Shown here in pieces: positions 11,500 through 25,600 of a stretch of 64,000 nt of DNA. Location of the stretch: contig CM069873.1 of NCBI GenBank assembly GCA_036172665.1, forward strand, positions 42,502,001-42,566,000, read 5' to 3'. Position 1 is the stretch's first letter, and every line of letters starts with the position of its first letter. The stretch comes from Prosopocoilus inquinatus (lineage: Eukaryota; Arthropoda; Insecta; Coleoptera; Lucanidae). The position numbers and the translations under genes were made by a program. Below the pieces are notes generated by a model. That model saw only the letters and a list, made by a program, of their open reading frames with translations, was not told where the DNA came from and did no database searches.

Positions 11500-14400
11500 A
11501 AACTTTGTATCTCACATCAGAGTTACTGGAGTCCATCCAAACGTCAAATAACATGACAGATAAGTAAAGATCGATTAGATACATCACAGGAACAACGCTA
11601 ATACGTGTTGTTTCGTTCAAAACTATTTCCAGCTTCTGCTGCGTAAGAGAACTTTGTATCTCACATCAGAGTTACTGGAGTCCATCCAAACGTCAAATAC
11701 CATGATAGATGAGTAAGGATCGATTAGACACATCACAGGAACAACGCTAATACGTGTTGTTTCGTTTAAAACTATTTCCAGCTTCTGCTGCGTCCGAAAA
11801 TTTCGTATCTCACATTAGAGTTACTGGAGTCCATCGAAACGTCAAATAACATAGTAGCTAAGTAAGGATCGATTAGATACATCACAGGAACAACGCTAAT
11901 ACGTGTTGTTTCGTTTAAAACTATTTCCAGCTCCTGCTGCGTCCAAAAACTTCGTATATCACATCAGAGTTACTAGAGTCCATCGAAACGTCAAATAACA
12001 TGATAGATGAGTAAGGATCGATTAGATACATCACAGGAACAACGCTAATGCGTGTTGTTTCATTTAAAACTATTTCCAGATTCTGCTGCGTTCGAAAATT
12101 TCGTATCTCACATCAGAGTTACTGGAGTCCATCGAAACGTCAAATAACATAGTAGATAAGTAAGGATCGATTAGATGCATCACAGGAACAACGCTAATAC
12201 GTGTTGCTTCTTTTAAAACTATTTCCAGCTCCTGCTGCGCCCAAAAACTTCGTATGTCACATCAGAGATACTAGAGTCCATCGAAACGTCAAATAACATG
12301 ATAGATGAGTAAGGATCGATTAGATACATCACAGGAACAACGCTAATGCGTGTTGTTTCGTTTAAAACTATTTCCAGCTTCTGCTGCGTCCGAAAATTTC
12401 GTATCTCACATCAGAGTTACTGGAGTCCATCGAAACGTCAAATAACATAGTAGATAAGTAAGGATCGATTAGATACATCACAGGAACAACGCTAATACGT
12501 GTTGTTTCGTTCAAAACTATTTCCAGCTTCTGCTGCGTCCGAGAACATTGTATCTCACATCAGAGTTACTGGAGTCCGTTCAAACGTCAAATAACATGAT
12601 AGATGAGTAAGGATCGATTAGATACATCACAGGAACAACGCTAATGCGTGTTGTTTCGTTTAAAATTATTTCTAGCTTCAGCTGCGCCCGAGAACTTCGT
12701 ATCTCACATCAAAGTTACTGGAGTCCATCGAAACGCCAAATAACATGATAAATGAGTACGGATCGATTAGATACATCACAGGAACAACGCTAATGCGTGT
12801 TGTTTCGTTTAAAACTATTTCCAGCTTCTGCTGCGTCCGAAAATTTCGAATCTCACATGAGAGTTAGTGGAGTCCATCGAAACGTCAAATCACATGATAG
12901 ATGAGTAAGGATCGATTAGATATATCACAGGAACAACGCTAATGCGTGTTGTTTCGTTTAAAACTATCTCCAGATTCTGCTGCGTCCGAAAACTTTGTAT
13001 CTCACATCAGAGTTACTGGAGTCCATCCAAACGTCAAATAACATGATAGATAAGTAAGGATCGATTAGATACATCACAGGAACAACGCTAATACGTGTTG
13101 TTTCGTTCAAAACTATTTCCAGCTTCTGCTGCGTCCGAGAACTTTTTATCTCACATCAGAGTTACTGGAGTGCATCCAAACGAGAAATAACATGATAGAT
13201 GAGTAAGGATCGATTAGATACATCACAGGAACAACGCTAATACGTGTTGTTTCGTTTAAAACTATTTCCAGCTTCTGCTGCGTCCTAGAACTTTGTATCT
13301 CACAGCAGAGTTACTGGAGTCCATCCAAACGTCAAACAACATGATGGGTGAGTAAGGATCGATTAGATACATCACAGGAACAACGCTAATGCGTGTTGTT
13401 TCATTTAAAACTATTTCCAGCTTCTGCTGCGTCCGAGAAATTCGTTTCCCACATCAGGGTTACTGGAGTCCATCCACACGTCAAATAACATGATAAATAA
13501 GTAAGGATCGATTAGATACAGCACAGGAACAACGCTAATGCGTGTTGTTTCGTTTAAAACTATTTCCAGCTTCAGCTGCGTCCGAGAACTTCGTATCTCA
13601 CATCAAAGTTACTGGAGTCCATCGAAACGCCAAATAACATGATAGATGAGTAAGGATCGATTAGATACATCACAGGAACAACGATAATGCGTGTTGTTTC
13701 GTTTAAAACTATTTCCAGCTTCTGCTGCGTCCGAAAACTTTGTATCTCACATCAGAGTTACTGGAGTCCATCCAAACGTCAAATAACATGACAGATAAGT
13801 AAAGATCGATTAGATACATCACAGGAACAACGCTAATACGTGTTGTTTCGTTCAAAACTATTTCCAGCTTCTGCTGCGTAAGAGAACTTTGTATCTCACA
13901 TCAGAGTTACTGGAGTCCATCCAAACGTCAAATACCATGATAGATGAGTAAGGATCGATTAGACACATCACAGGAACAACGCTAATACGTGTTGTTTCGT
14001 TTAAAACTATTTCCAGCTTCTGCTGCGTCCGAAAATTTCGTATCTCACATTAGAGTTACTGGAGTCCATCGAAACGTCAAATAACATAGTAGCTTAGTAA
14101 GGATCGATTAGATACATCACAGGAACAACGCTAATACGTGTTGTTTCGTTTAAAACTATTTCCAGCTCCTGCTGCGTCCAAAAACTTCGTATATCACATC
14201 AGAGTTACTAGAGTCCATCGAAACGTCAAATAACATGATAGATGAGTAAGGATCGATTAGATACATCACAGGAACAACGCTAATGCGTGTTGTTTCATTT
14301 AAAACTATTTCCAGATTCTGCTGCGTCCGAGAACTTCGTTTCCCACATCAGGGTTACTGGAGTCCATCCACACGTCAAATAACATGATAAATAAGTAAGG

Positions 14401-15969
14401 ATCGATTAGATACAGCACAGGAACAACGCTAATGCGTGTTGTTTCGTTTAAAACTATTTCCAGCTTCTGCTGCGTCCGAGAACTTCGTTTCCCACATCAG
14501 GGTTACTGGAGTCCATCCACACGTCAAATAACATGATAAATAAGTAAGGATCGATTAGATACATCACAGGAACAACGCTAATGCGTGTTGTTTCATTTAA
14601 AACTATTTCCAGCTTCTGCTGCGTCCGAAAACTTTGTATCTCACATCAGAGTTACTGGAGTCCATCCAAACGTCAAATAACATGACAGATAAGTAAAGAT
14701 CGATTAGATACATCACAGGAACAACGCTAATACGTGTTGTTTCGTTCAAAACTATTTCCAGCTTCTGCTGCGTAAGAGAACTTTGTATCTCACATCAGAG
14801 TTACTGGAGTCCATCCAAACGTCAAATACCATGATAGATGAGTAAGGATCGATTAGACACATCACAGGAACAACGCTAATACGTGTTGTTTCGTTTAAAA
14901 CTATTTCCAGCTTCTGCTGCGTCCGAAAATTTCGTATCTCACATTAGAGTTACTGGAGTCCATCGAAACGTCAAATAACATAGTAGCTTAGTAAGGATCG
15001 ATTAGATACATCACAGGAACAACGCTAATACGTGTTGTTTCGTTTAAAACTATTTCCAGCTCCTGCTGCGTCCAAAAACTTCGTATATCACATCAGAGTT
15101 ACTAGAGTCCATCGAAACGTCAAATAACATGATAGATGAGTAAGGATCGATTAGATACATCACAGGAACAACGCTAATGCGTGTTGTTTCATTTAAAACT
15201 ATTTCCAGATTCTGCTGCGTCCGAGAACTTCGTTTCCCACATCAGGGTTACTGGAGTCCATCCACACGTCAAATAACATGATAAATAAGTAAGGATCGAT
15301 TAGATACAGCACAGGAACAACGCTAATGCGTGTTGTTTCGTTTAAAACTATTTCCAGCTTCTGCTGCGTCCGAGAACTTCGTTTCCCACATCAGGGTTAC
15401 TGGAGTCCATCCACACGTCAAATAACATGATAAATAAGTAAGGATCGATTAGATACATCACAGGAACAACGCTAATGCGTGTTGTTTCATTTAAAACTAT
15501 TTCCAGCTTCTGCTGCGTCCGAAAACTTTGTATCTCACATCAGAGTTACTGGAGTCCATCCAAACGTCAAATAACATGACAGATAAGTAAAGATCGATTA
15601 GATACATCACAGGAACAACGCTAATACGTGTTGTTTCGTTCAAAACTATTTCCAGCTCCTGCTGCGCCCAAAAACTTCGTATCTTACATCAGAGTTACTA
15701 GAGTCCATCGAAACGTCAAATAACATGATAGATAAATAAGGATCGATTAGATACATCACACGAACAACGCTAATGCGTGTTGTTTCGTTTAAAACTATTT
15801 CCAGCTCCTGCTGCGTCCAAAATCTTCGTATCTCACATCAGAGTTACTAGAGTCCATCCAAACGTCAAATAACATGATAGATGAGTAAGGATCGATTAGA
15901 CACATCACAGGAACAACGCTAATACGTGTTGTTTCGTTCAAAACTATTTCCAGCTTCTGCAGCGTCCGA
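11500..15969. repeat. 30-monomer tandem duplication inside A, copy 1 (4,470 bp)
   Basis: Every marker in this stretch recurs 4,470 bp (30 x 149) later. Examples are gcgtaagag at 11,641, 13,876 and 14,770 (repeated at 16,111, 18,346 and 19,240), the aaatttcgaatc/gttagtgg monomer near 12,841 (17,311), and cgagaaataac near 13,182 (17,652). I saw no differences between the copies at the markers checked, apart from the flanks. The duplication junction falls within about 15,962-16,008. There the left half of one monomer matches the end of the unit (gcagcgtcc) and its right half matches the start (gacagataagtaaag). Confidence 0.9.
13701..15488. repeat. 6-monomer tandem duplication (2 x 894 bp), first instance
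   Basis: Units 13,701-14,594 and 14,595-15,488 repeat at 894 bp (6 x 149). Markers are gcgtaagag at 13,876 and 14,770, and ccagattctg at 14,311 and 15,205. Similarity runs on to about 15,657. There the second copy switches to ctcctgctgcgccc where the first has cttctgctgcgtaag. Copy B has only a single version of this segment, so the doubling arose in A after the A/B split. It lies within 30-monomer copy 1. Confidence 0.88.
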
Positions 15970-18900
15970 AAACTTTGTATCTCACATCAGAGTTACTGGA
16001 GTCCATCCAAACGTCAAATAACATGACAGATAAGTAAAGATCGATTAGATACATCACAGGAACAACGCTAATACGTGTTGTTTCGTTCAAAACTATTTCC
16101 AGCTTCTGCTGCGTAAGAGAACTTTGTATCTCACATCAGAGTTACTGGAGTCCATCCAAACGTCAAATACCATGATAGATGAGTAAGGATCGATTAGACA
16201 CATCACAGGAACAACGCTAATACGTGTTGTTTCGTTTAAAACTATTTCCAGCTTCTGCTGCGTCCGAAAATTTCGTATCTCACATTAGAGTTACTGGAGT
16301 CCATCGAAACGTCAAATAACATAGTAGCTAAGTAAGGATCGATTAGATACATCACAGGAACAACGCTAATACGTGTTGTTTCGTTTAAAACTATTTCCAG
16401 CTCCTGCTGCGTCCAAAAACTTCGTATATCACATCAGAGTTACTAGAGTCCATCGAAACGTCAAATAACATGATAGATGAGTAAGGATCGATTAGATACA
16501 TCACAGGAACAACGCTAATGCGTGTTGTTTCATTTAAAACTATTTCCAGATTCTGCTGCGTTCGAAAATTTCGTATCTCACATCAGAGTTACTGGAGTCC
16601 ATCGAAACGTCAAATAACATAGTAGATAAGTAAGGATCGATTAGATGCATCACAGGAACAACGCTAATACGTGTTGCTTCTTTTAAAACTATTTCCAGCT
16701 CCTGCTGCGCCCAAAAACTTCGTATGTCACATCAGAGATACTAGAGTCCATCGAAACGTCAAATAACATGATAGATGAGTAAGGATCGATTAGATACATC
16801 ACAGGAACAACGCTAATGCGTGTTGTTTCGTTTAAAACTATTTCCAGCTTCTGCTGCGTCCGAAAATTTCGTATCTCACATCAGAGTTACTGGAGTCCAT
16901 CGAAACGTCAAATAACATAGTAGATAAGTAAGGATCGATTAGATACATCACAGGAACAACGCTAATACGTGTTGTTTCGTTCAAAACTATTTCCAGCTTC
17001 TGCTGCGTCCGAGAACATTGTATCTCACATCAGAGTTACTGGAGTCCGTTCAAACGTCAAATAACATGATAGATGAGTAAGGATCGATTAGATACATCAC
17101 AGGAACAACGCTAATGCGTGTTGTTTCGTTTAAAATTATTTCTAGCTTCAGCTGCGCCCGAGAACTTCGTATCTCACATCAAAGTTACTGGAGTCCATCG
17201 AAACGCCAAATAACATGATAAATGAGTACGGATCGATTAGATACATCACAGGAACAACGCTAATGCGTGTTGTTTCGTTTAAAACTATTTCCAGCTTCTG
17301 CTGCGTCCGAAAATTTCGAATCTCACATGAGAGTTAGTGGAGTCCATCGAAACGTCAAATCACATGATAGATGAGTAAGGATCGATTAGATATATCACAG
17401 GAACAACGCTAATGCGTGTTGTTTCGTTTAAAACTATCTCCAGATTCTGCTGCGTCCGAAAACTTTGTATCTCACATCAGAGTTACTGGAGTCCATCCAA
17501 ACGTCAAATAACATGATAGATAAGTAAGGATCGATTAGATACATCACAGGAACAACGCTAATACGTGTTGTTTCGTTCAAAACTATTTCCAGCTTCTGCT
17601 GCGTCCGAGAACTTTTTATCTCACATCAGAGTTACTGGAGTGCATCCAAACGAGAAATAACATGATAGATGAGTAAGGATCGATTAGATACATCACAGGA
17701 ACAACGCTAATACGTGTTGTTTCGTTTAAAACTATTTCCAGCTTCTGCTGCGTCCTAGAACTTTGTATCTCACAGCAGAGTTACTGGAGTCCATCCAAAC
17801 GTCAAACAACATGATGGGTGAGTAAGGATCGATTAGATACATCACAGGAACAACGCTAATGCGTGTTGTTTCATTTAAAACTATTTCCAGCTTCTGCTGC
17901 GTCCGAGAAATTCGTTTCCCACATCAGGGTTACTGGAGTCCATCCACACGTCAAATAACATGATAAATAAGTAAGGATCGATTAGATACAGCACAGGAAC
18001 AACGCTAATGCGTGTTGTTTCGTTTAAAACTATTTCCAGCTTCAGCTGCGTCCGAGAACTTCGTATCTCACATCAAAGTTACTGGAGTCCATCGAAACGC
18101 CAAATAACATGATAGATGAGTAAGGATCGATTAGATACATCACAGGAACAACGATAATGCGTGTTGTTTCGTTTAAAACTATTTCCAGCTTCTGCTGCGT
18201 CCGAAAACTTTGTATCTCACATCAGAGTTACTGGAGTCCATCCAAACGTCAAATAACATGACAGATAAGTAAAGATCGATTAGATACATCACAGGAACAA
18301 CGCTAATACGTGTTGTTTCGTTCAAAACTATTTCCAGCTTCTGCTGCGTAAGAGAACTTTGTATCTCACATCAGAGTTACTGGAGTCCATCCAAACGTCA
18401 AATACCATGATAGATGAGTAAGGATCGATTAGACACATCACAGGAACAACGCTAATACGTGTTGTTTCGTTTAAAACTATTTCCAGCTTCTGCTGCGTCC
18501 GAAAATTTCGTATCTCACATTAGAGTTACTGGAGTCCATCGAAACGTCAAATAACATAGTAGCTTAGTAAGGATCGATTAGATACATCACAGGAACAACG
18601 CTAATACGTGTTGTTTCGTTTAAAACTATTTCCAGCTCCTGCTGCGTCCAAAAACTTCGTATATCACATCAGAGTTACTAGAGTCCATCGAAACGTCAAA
18701 TAACATGATAGATGAGTAAGGATCGATTAGATACATCACAGGAACAACGCTAATGCGTGTTGTTTCATTTAAAACTATTTCCAGATTCTGCTGCGTCCGA
18801 GAACTTCGTTTCCCACATCAGGGTTACTGGAGTCCATCCACACGTCAAATAACATGATAAATAAGTAAGGATCGATTAGATACAGCACAGGAACAACGCT

Positions 18901-20439
18901 AATGCGTGTTGTTTCGTTTAAAACTATTTCCAGCTTCTGCTGCGTCCGAGAACTTCGTTTCCCACATCAGGGTTACTGGAGTCCATCCACACGTCAAATA
19001 ACATGATAAATAAGTAAGGATCGATTAGATACATCACAGGAACAACGCTAATGCGTGTTGTTTCATTTAAAACTATTTCCAGCTTCTGCTGCGTCCGAAA
19101 ACTTTGTATCTCACATCAGAGTTACTGGAGTCCATCCAAACGTCAAATAACATGACAGATAAGTAAAGATCGATTAGATACATCACAGGAACAACGCTAA
19201 TACGTGTTGTTTCGTTCAAAACTATTTCCAGCTTCTGCTGCGTAAGAGAACTTTGTATCTCACATCAGAGTTACTGGAGTCCATCCAAACGTCAAATACC
19301 ATGATAGATGAGTAAGGATCGATTAGACACATCACAGGAACAACGCTAATACGTGTTGTTTCGTTTAAAACTATTTCCAGCTTCTGCTGCGTCCGAAAAT
19401 TTCGTATCTCACATTAGAGTTACTGGAGTCCATCGAAACGTCAAATAACATAGTAGCTTAGTAAGGATCGATTAGATACATCACAGGAACAACGCTAATA
19501 CGTGTTGTTTCGTTTAAAACTATTTCCAGCTCCTGCTGCGTCCAAAAACTTCGTATATCACATCAGAGTTACTAGAGTCCATCGAAACGTCAAATAACAT
19601 GATAGATGAGTAAGGATCGATTAGATACATCACAGGAACAACGCTAATGCGTGTTGTTTCATTTAAAACTATTTCCAGATTCTGCTGCGTCCGAGAACTT
19701 CGTTTCCCACATCAGGGTTACTGGAGTCCATCCACACGTCAAATAACATGATAAATAAGTAAGGATCGATTAGATACAGCACAGGAACAACGCTAATGCG
19801 TGTTGTTTCGTTTAAAACTATTTCCAGCTTCTGCTGCGTCCGAGAACTTCGTTTCCCACATCAGGGTTACTGGAGTCCATCCACACGTCAAATAACATGA
19901 TAAATAAGTAAGGATCGATTAGATACATCACAGGAACAACGCTAATGCGTGTTGTTTCATTTAAAACTATTTCCAGCTTCTGCTGCGTCCGAAAACTTTG
20001 TATCTCACATCAGAGTTACTGGAGTCCATCCAAACGTCAAATAACATGACAGATAAGTAAAGATCGATTAGATACATCACAGGAACAACGCTAATACGTG
20101 TTGTTTCGTTCAAAACTATTTCCAGCTCCTGCTGCGCCCAAAAACTTCGTATCTTACATCAGAGTTACTAGAGTCCATCGAAACGTCAAATAACATGATA
20201 GATAAATAAGGATCGATTAGATACATCACACGAACAACGCTAATGCGTGTTGTTTCGTTTAAAACTATTTCCAGCTCCTGCTGCGTCCAAAATCTTCGTA
20301 TCTCACATCAGAGTTACTAGAGTCCATCCAAACGTCAAATAACATGATAGATGAGTAAGGATCGATTAGACACATCACAGGAACAACGCTAATACGTGTT
20401 GTTTCGTTCAAAACTATTTCCAGCTTCTGCAGCGTCCGA
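15970..20439. repeat. 30-monomer tandem duplication inside A, copy 2 (4,470 bp)
   Basis: Second copy of the preceding unit. Similarity persists to about 20,478, where this copy reads ccatcgaaacgcc while copy 1 reads ccatccaaacgtc at 16,008. Both copies carry the same derived variants (aaatttcgaatc, gttagtgg, cgagaaataac) that are absent from the corresponding place in copy B. The duplication therefore postdates the A/B duplication. Unequal exchange between sister arrays is the likely mechanism (inference). Confidence 0.9.
18171..19958. repeat. 6-monomer tandem duplication (2 x 894 bp), second instance
   Basis: Same pair of 894-bp units as at 13,701, displaced by exactly 4,470 bp (gcgtaagag at 18,346 and 19,240). 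Because it sits inside both 30-monomer copies, the 6-monomer doubling happened before the 30-monomer doubling. Confidence 0.88.
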
Positions 20440-22490
20440 AAACTTTGTATCTCACATCAGAGTTACTGGAGTCCATCGAAACGCCAAATAACATGATAGA
20501 TGAGTAAGGATCGATTAGATACATATCAGGAACAACGCTAATGCGTGTTGTTTCGTTTAAAACTATCTCCAGCTTCTGCTGCGTCCGAAAACTTTGTATC
20601 TCACATCAGAGTTACTGGAGTCCATCCAAACGTCAAATAACATGATAGATAAGTAAGGATCGATTAGATGCATCACAGGAACAACGCTAATACGTGTTGT
20701 TTCGTTCAAAACTATTTCCAGCTTCTGCTGCGTCCGAGAACTTCGTATCTCACATCAAAGTTACTGGAGTCCATCGAAACGCCAAATAACATGATAGATG
20801 AGTAAGGATCGATTAGTTACATCACAGGAACAATGCTAATGCGTGTTGATTCGTTTAAAACTATTTCCAGCTTCTGCTGCGTCCGAAAATTTCGTATCTC
20901 ACATTAGAGTTACTGGAGTCCATCGAAACGTCAAATAACATAGTAGCTAAGTAAGGATCAATTAGATACATCACAGGAACAACGCTAATACGTGTTGCTT
21001 CGTTTAAAACAATTTCCAGCTCCTGCTGCGCCCAAAAACTTCGTATCTTACATCAGAGATACTAGAGTCCATCGAAACGTCAAATAACATGATAGATAAA
21101 TAAGGATCGATTAGATACATCACACGAACAACGCTAATGCGTGTTGTTTCGTTTAAAACTATTTCCAGCTCCTGCTGCGTCCAAAAACTTCGTATCTCAC
21201 ATCAGAGTTACTAGAGTCCATCCAAACGTCAAATAACATGATAGATGAGTAAGGATCGATTAGACACATCTCAGGAACAACGCTAATACGTGTTGTTTCG
21301 TTCAAAACTATTTCCAGCATCTGCAGCGTCCGAGAACATTGTATCTCACATCAGAGTTACTGGAGTGCATCCAAACGTCAAATAACATGATAGATGAGTA
21401 AGGATCGATTAGATACATCACAGGAACAACGCTAATACGTGTTGTTTCGTTTAAAACTATTTCCAGCTTCTGCTGCGTCCTAGAACTTTGTATCTCACAT
21501 CAGAGTTACTGGAGTCCATCCAAACGTCAAATAACATGATGGGTGAGTAAGGATCGATTAGATACATCACAGGAACAACGCTAATGCGTGTTGTTTCATT
21601 TAAAACTATTTCCAGCTTCTGCTGCGTCCGAGAACATTGTATCTCACATCAGAGTTACTGGAGTCAATTCAAACGTCAAATAACATGATAGATGAGTAAG
21701 GATCGATTAGATACATCACAGGAACAACGCTAATGCGTGTTGTTTCGTTTAAAACTATTTCTAGCTTCAGCTGCGCCCGAGAACTTCGTATCTCACATCA
21801 AAGTTACTGGAGTCCATCGAAACGCCAAATAACATGATAAATGAGTAAGGATCGATTAGATACATCACAGGAACAACGCTAATGCGTGTTGTTTCGTTCA
21901 AAACTATTTCCAGCTTCTGCTGCGTCCGAGAACTTTTTATCTCACATCAGAGTTACTGGAGTGCATCCAAACGTCAAATAACATGATAGATGAGTAAGGA
22001 TCGATTAGATACATCACAGGAACAACGCTAATACGTGTTGTTTCGTTTAAAACTATTTCCAGCTTCTGCTGCGTCCGAAAATTTCGTATCTCACATTAGA
22101 GTTATTGGAGTCCATCGAAACGTCAAATAACATAGTAGCTAAATAAGGATCGATTAGATACATCACAGGAACAACGCTAATACGTGTTGTTTCGTTTAAA
22201 ACTATTTCCAGCTTCTGGTGCGTCCGAAAACTTTGTATCTCACATCAGAGTTACTGGAGTCCATCGAAACGCCAAATAACATGATAGATGAGTAAGGATC
22301 GATTAGATACATCACAGGAACAACGCTAATACGTGTTGTTTCGTTTAAAACTATCTCCAGCTTCTGCTGCGTCCGAAAACTTTGTATCTCACATCAGAGT
22401 TACTGGAGTCCATCCAAACGTCAGATAACATGATAGATAAGTAAGGATCGATTAGATACATCACAGGAACAACGCTAATACGTGTTGTTT

Positions 22491-22624
22491 CGTTTAAAAA
22501 TATTTCCAGCTTGCTGCGTCCGAAAATTTCGTATCTCACATTAGAGTTATTGGAGTCCATCGAAACGTCAAATAACATAGTAGCTAAATAAGGATCGATT
22601 AGATACATCACAGGAACAACGCTA
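22491..22624. repeat. A/B junction monomer with a 2-bp deletion
   Basis: This monomer joins the end of copy A to the start of copy B. It resembles the class just upstream at about 22,073 (gaaaatttcg, cacattagag, tagctaaataagg) but has tttaaaaatattt and reads agcttgctgcg at 22,509, two bases shorter than agcttctgctgcg. The local period is therefore 147 bp, the only such unit in the array. Confidence 0.85.
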
Positions 22625-25600
22625 ATGCGTGTTGTTTCGTTTAAAACTATTTCCAGCTTCTGCTGCGTCCGAGAATTTCGTATCTCACATTAGAGTTACT
22701 GGAGTCCATCGAAACGTCAAATAACATGATAGATGAGTAAGGATCGATTAGATACATCACAGGTACAACGATAATGCGTGTTGTTTCATTTAAAACTATT
22801 TCCAGCTTCAGCTGCGTCCGAGAACTTCGTATCTCACTTCAGAGTTACTGGAGCCCATCCAAACGTCAAATAACATGATAGATGAGTAAGGATCGATTAC
22901 ATTCATCACAGGAACAACGCTAATACGTGTTGTTTCGTTTAAAACTATTTCCAGCTTCTGCTGCGTCCGAATACGTCGTATCTCACATCAGAGTTACTGG
23001 AGTCCATCGAAACGTCAAATAACATGATAGATAAGTAAAGATCGATTAGATACAGCACAGGAACAACGCTAATGCGTGCTGTTTCATTTAAAACTATTTC
23101 CAGCTTCTGCTGCGTCCGAAAATTTCGTATCTCACATCAGAGTTACTGGAGTCCATCCAAACGTCAAATAACATGATAGATGAGTAAGAATCGATTAGAT
23201 ACATCACAGGAACAACGCTAATACGTGTTGTTTCGTTCAAAACTATTTCCAGCTTCTGCTGCGTCCGAGAACTTTGTATCTCACATCAGAGATACTGGAG
23301 TCCATCCAAACGTCAAATAACATGATAGATGAGTAAGGATCGATTGGATACATCACAGGAACAACGCTAATGCGTGTTGTTTCGTTTAAAACTATTTCCA
23401 GCTTCTGCTGCGTCCGAAAATTTTGTATCTCACATCAGAGTTACTGGAGTCCATCCAAACGTCAAATAACATGATAGATGAGTAAGGATCGATTAGATAC
23501 ATCACAGGAACAACGCTAATACGTGTTGTTTCGTTCAAAACTATTTCCAGCTTCTGCTGCGTCCGAGAACTTTGTATCTCACATCAGAGTTACTGGAGTC
23601 CATCCAAACGTCAAATAACATGATAGATGAGTAAGGATCGATTAGATACATCACAGGAACAACGCTAATACGTGTTGTTTCGTTCAAAACTATTTCCAGC
23701 TTCTGCTGCGTCCGAGAACTTTGTATCTCACATCAGAGTTACTGGAGTTCATCCAAACGTCAAATAGCATGATAGATGAGTAAGGATCGATTAGATACAG
23801 CACAGGGACAACGTTAATGCGTGTTGTTTCATTTAAAACTATTTCCAGCTTCTGCTGCGTCCGAAAATTTCGTATCTCACATCAGAGTAACTGGAGTCCA
23901 TCCAAACGTCAAATAACATGATAGATGAGTAAGGATCGATTAGATACGTCACAGGAACAACGCTAATGCGTGTTGTTTCGTTTAAAACTATTTCTAGCTT
24001 CAGCTGCGCCCGAGAACTTCGTATCTCACATCAAAGTTACCGGAGTGCATCCAAACGTCAAGTAACATGATAGATGAGTAAGGATCGATTAGATACATCA
24101 CAGGAACAACGCTAATGCGTGTTGTTTCATTTAAAACTATCTCCAGCTTCTGCTGCGTCCGAAAACTTTGTATCTCACATCAGAGTTACTGGAGTCCATC
24201 CAAACGTCAAATAACATGATAGATAAGTAAGGATCGATTAGATACATCACAGGAACAACGCTAATACGTGTTGTTTCGTTCAAAACTATTTCCAGCTTCT
24301 GCTGCGTCCTGGAACTTTGTATCTCACATCAGAGTTACTGGAGTCCATCGAAACGCCAAATAACATGATAGATGAGTAAGGATCGATTAGATACATCACA
24401 GGAACAACGCTAATGCGTGTTGTTTCGTTTAAAACTATCTCCAGCTTCTGCTGCGTCCGAAAACTTTGTATCTCACATCAGAGTTACTGGAGTCCATCCA
24501 AACGTCAAATAACATGATAGATAAGTAAGGATCGATTAGATACATCACAGGAACAACGCTAATACGTGTTGTTTCGTTCAAAACTATTTCCAGCTTCTGC
24601 TGCGTCCTAGAACTTTGTATCTCACATCAGAGTTACTGGAGTCCATCCAAACGTCAAATAACATGATGGGTGAGTAAGGATCGATTAGATACATCACAGG
24701 AACAACGCTAATGCGTGTTGTTTCATTTAAAACTATTTCCAGCTTCTGCTGCGTCCGAGAACTTCGTTTCTCACATCAGGGTTACTGGAGTCCATCCAAA
24801 CGTCAAATAACATGATAGATAAGTAAGGATCGATTAGATACAGCACAGGAACAACGCTAATGCGTGTTGTTTCGTTTAAAACTATTTCCAGCTTCAGCTG
24901 CGTCCGAGAACTTCGTATCTCACATCAAAGTTACTGGAGTCCATCGAAACGCCAAATAACATGATAGATGAGTGAGGATCGATTAGATACATCACAGGAA
25001 CAACGCTAATGCGTGATGTTTCGTTTAAAACTATTTCCAGGTTCTGCTGCGTCCGAAAACTTTTTATCTCACATCAGAGTTACTGGAGTCCATCCAAACG
25101 TCAAATAACATGATAGATGATTAAGGATCGATTAGATACATCACAGGAACAACGCTAATACGTGTTGTTTCGTTCAAAACTATTTCCAGCTTCTGCTGCG
25201 TCCGAGAACATTGTATCTCACATCAGAGTTACTGGAGTCCATTCAAACGTCAAATAACATGATAGATGAGTAAGGATCGATTAGGTACGTCACAGGAACA
25301 ACGCTAATGCGTGTTGTTTCGTTTAAAACTATTTCTAGCTTCAGCTGCGCCCGAGAACTTCGTATCTCTCATCAAAGTTACCGGAGTGCATCCAAACGTC
25401 AAATAACATGATAGATGAGTAAGGATCGATTAGATACATCACAGGAACAACGCTAATGCGTGTTGTTTCATTTAAAACTATTTCCAGCTTCTGCTGCGTC
25501 CGAAAACTTTGTATCTCACATCAGAGTTACTGGAGTCCATCTAAACGTCAAATAACGTGATAGATGAGTAAGGATCGATTAGATACATCACAGGAACAAC

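Larger units (their letters stand above)
4430..22490. repeat. Large duplicated segment, copy A
   Basis: About 18.06 kb of satellite whose monomer order is repeated in copy B. Rare variants tie the two together: gagaatttcg at 4,477 with 22,671; gagtaactgg at 5,692 with 23,886; ctctcatcaaag near 7,171 with 25,365; gctgcaccc near 7,448 with 25,642; aacgacgct near 9,487 with 27,236; gcgtaagag at 11,641 with 29,370; and catatcagg near 20,522 with 32,887. The offset starts at 18,194 bp, falls to 18,176 after the 18-bp insertion, to 17,729 after B loses three monomers, and to 12,365 past the segment expanded in A. A contains the 30-monomer and 6-monomer duplications listed separately. It overlaps higher-order copy 2 at its left end. 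Confidence 0.88.
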
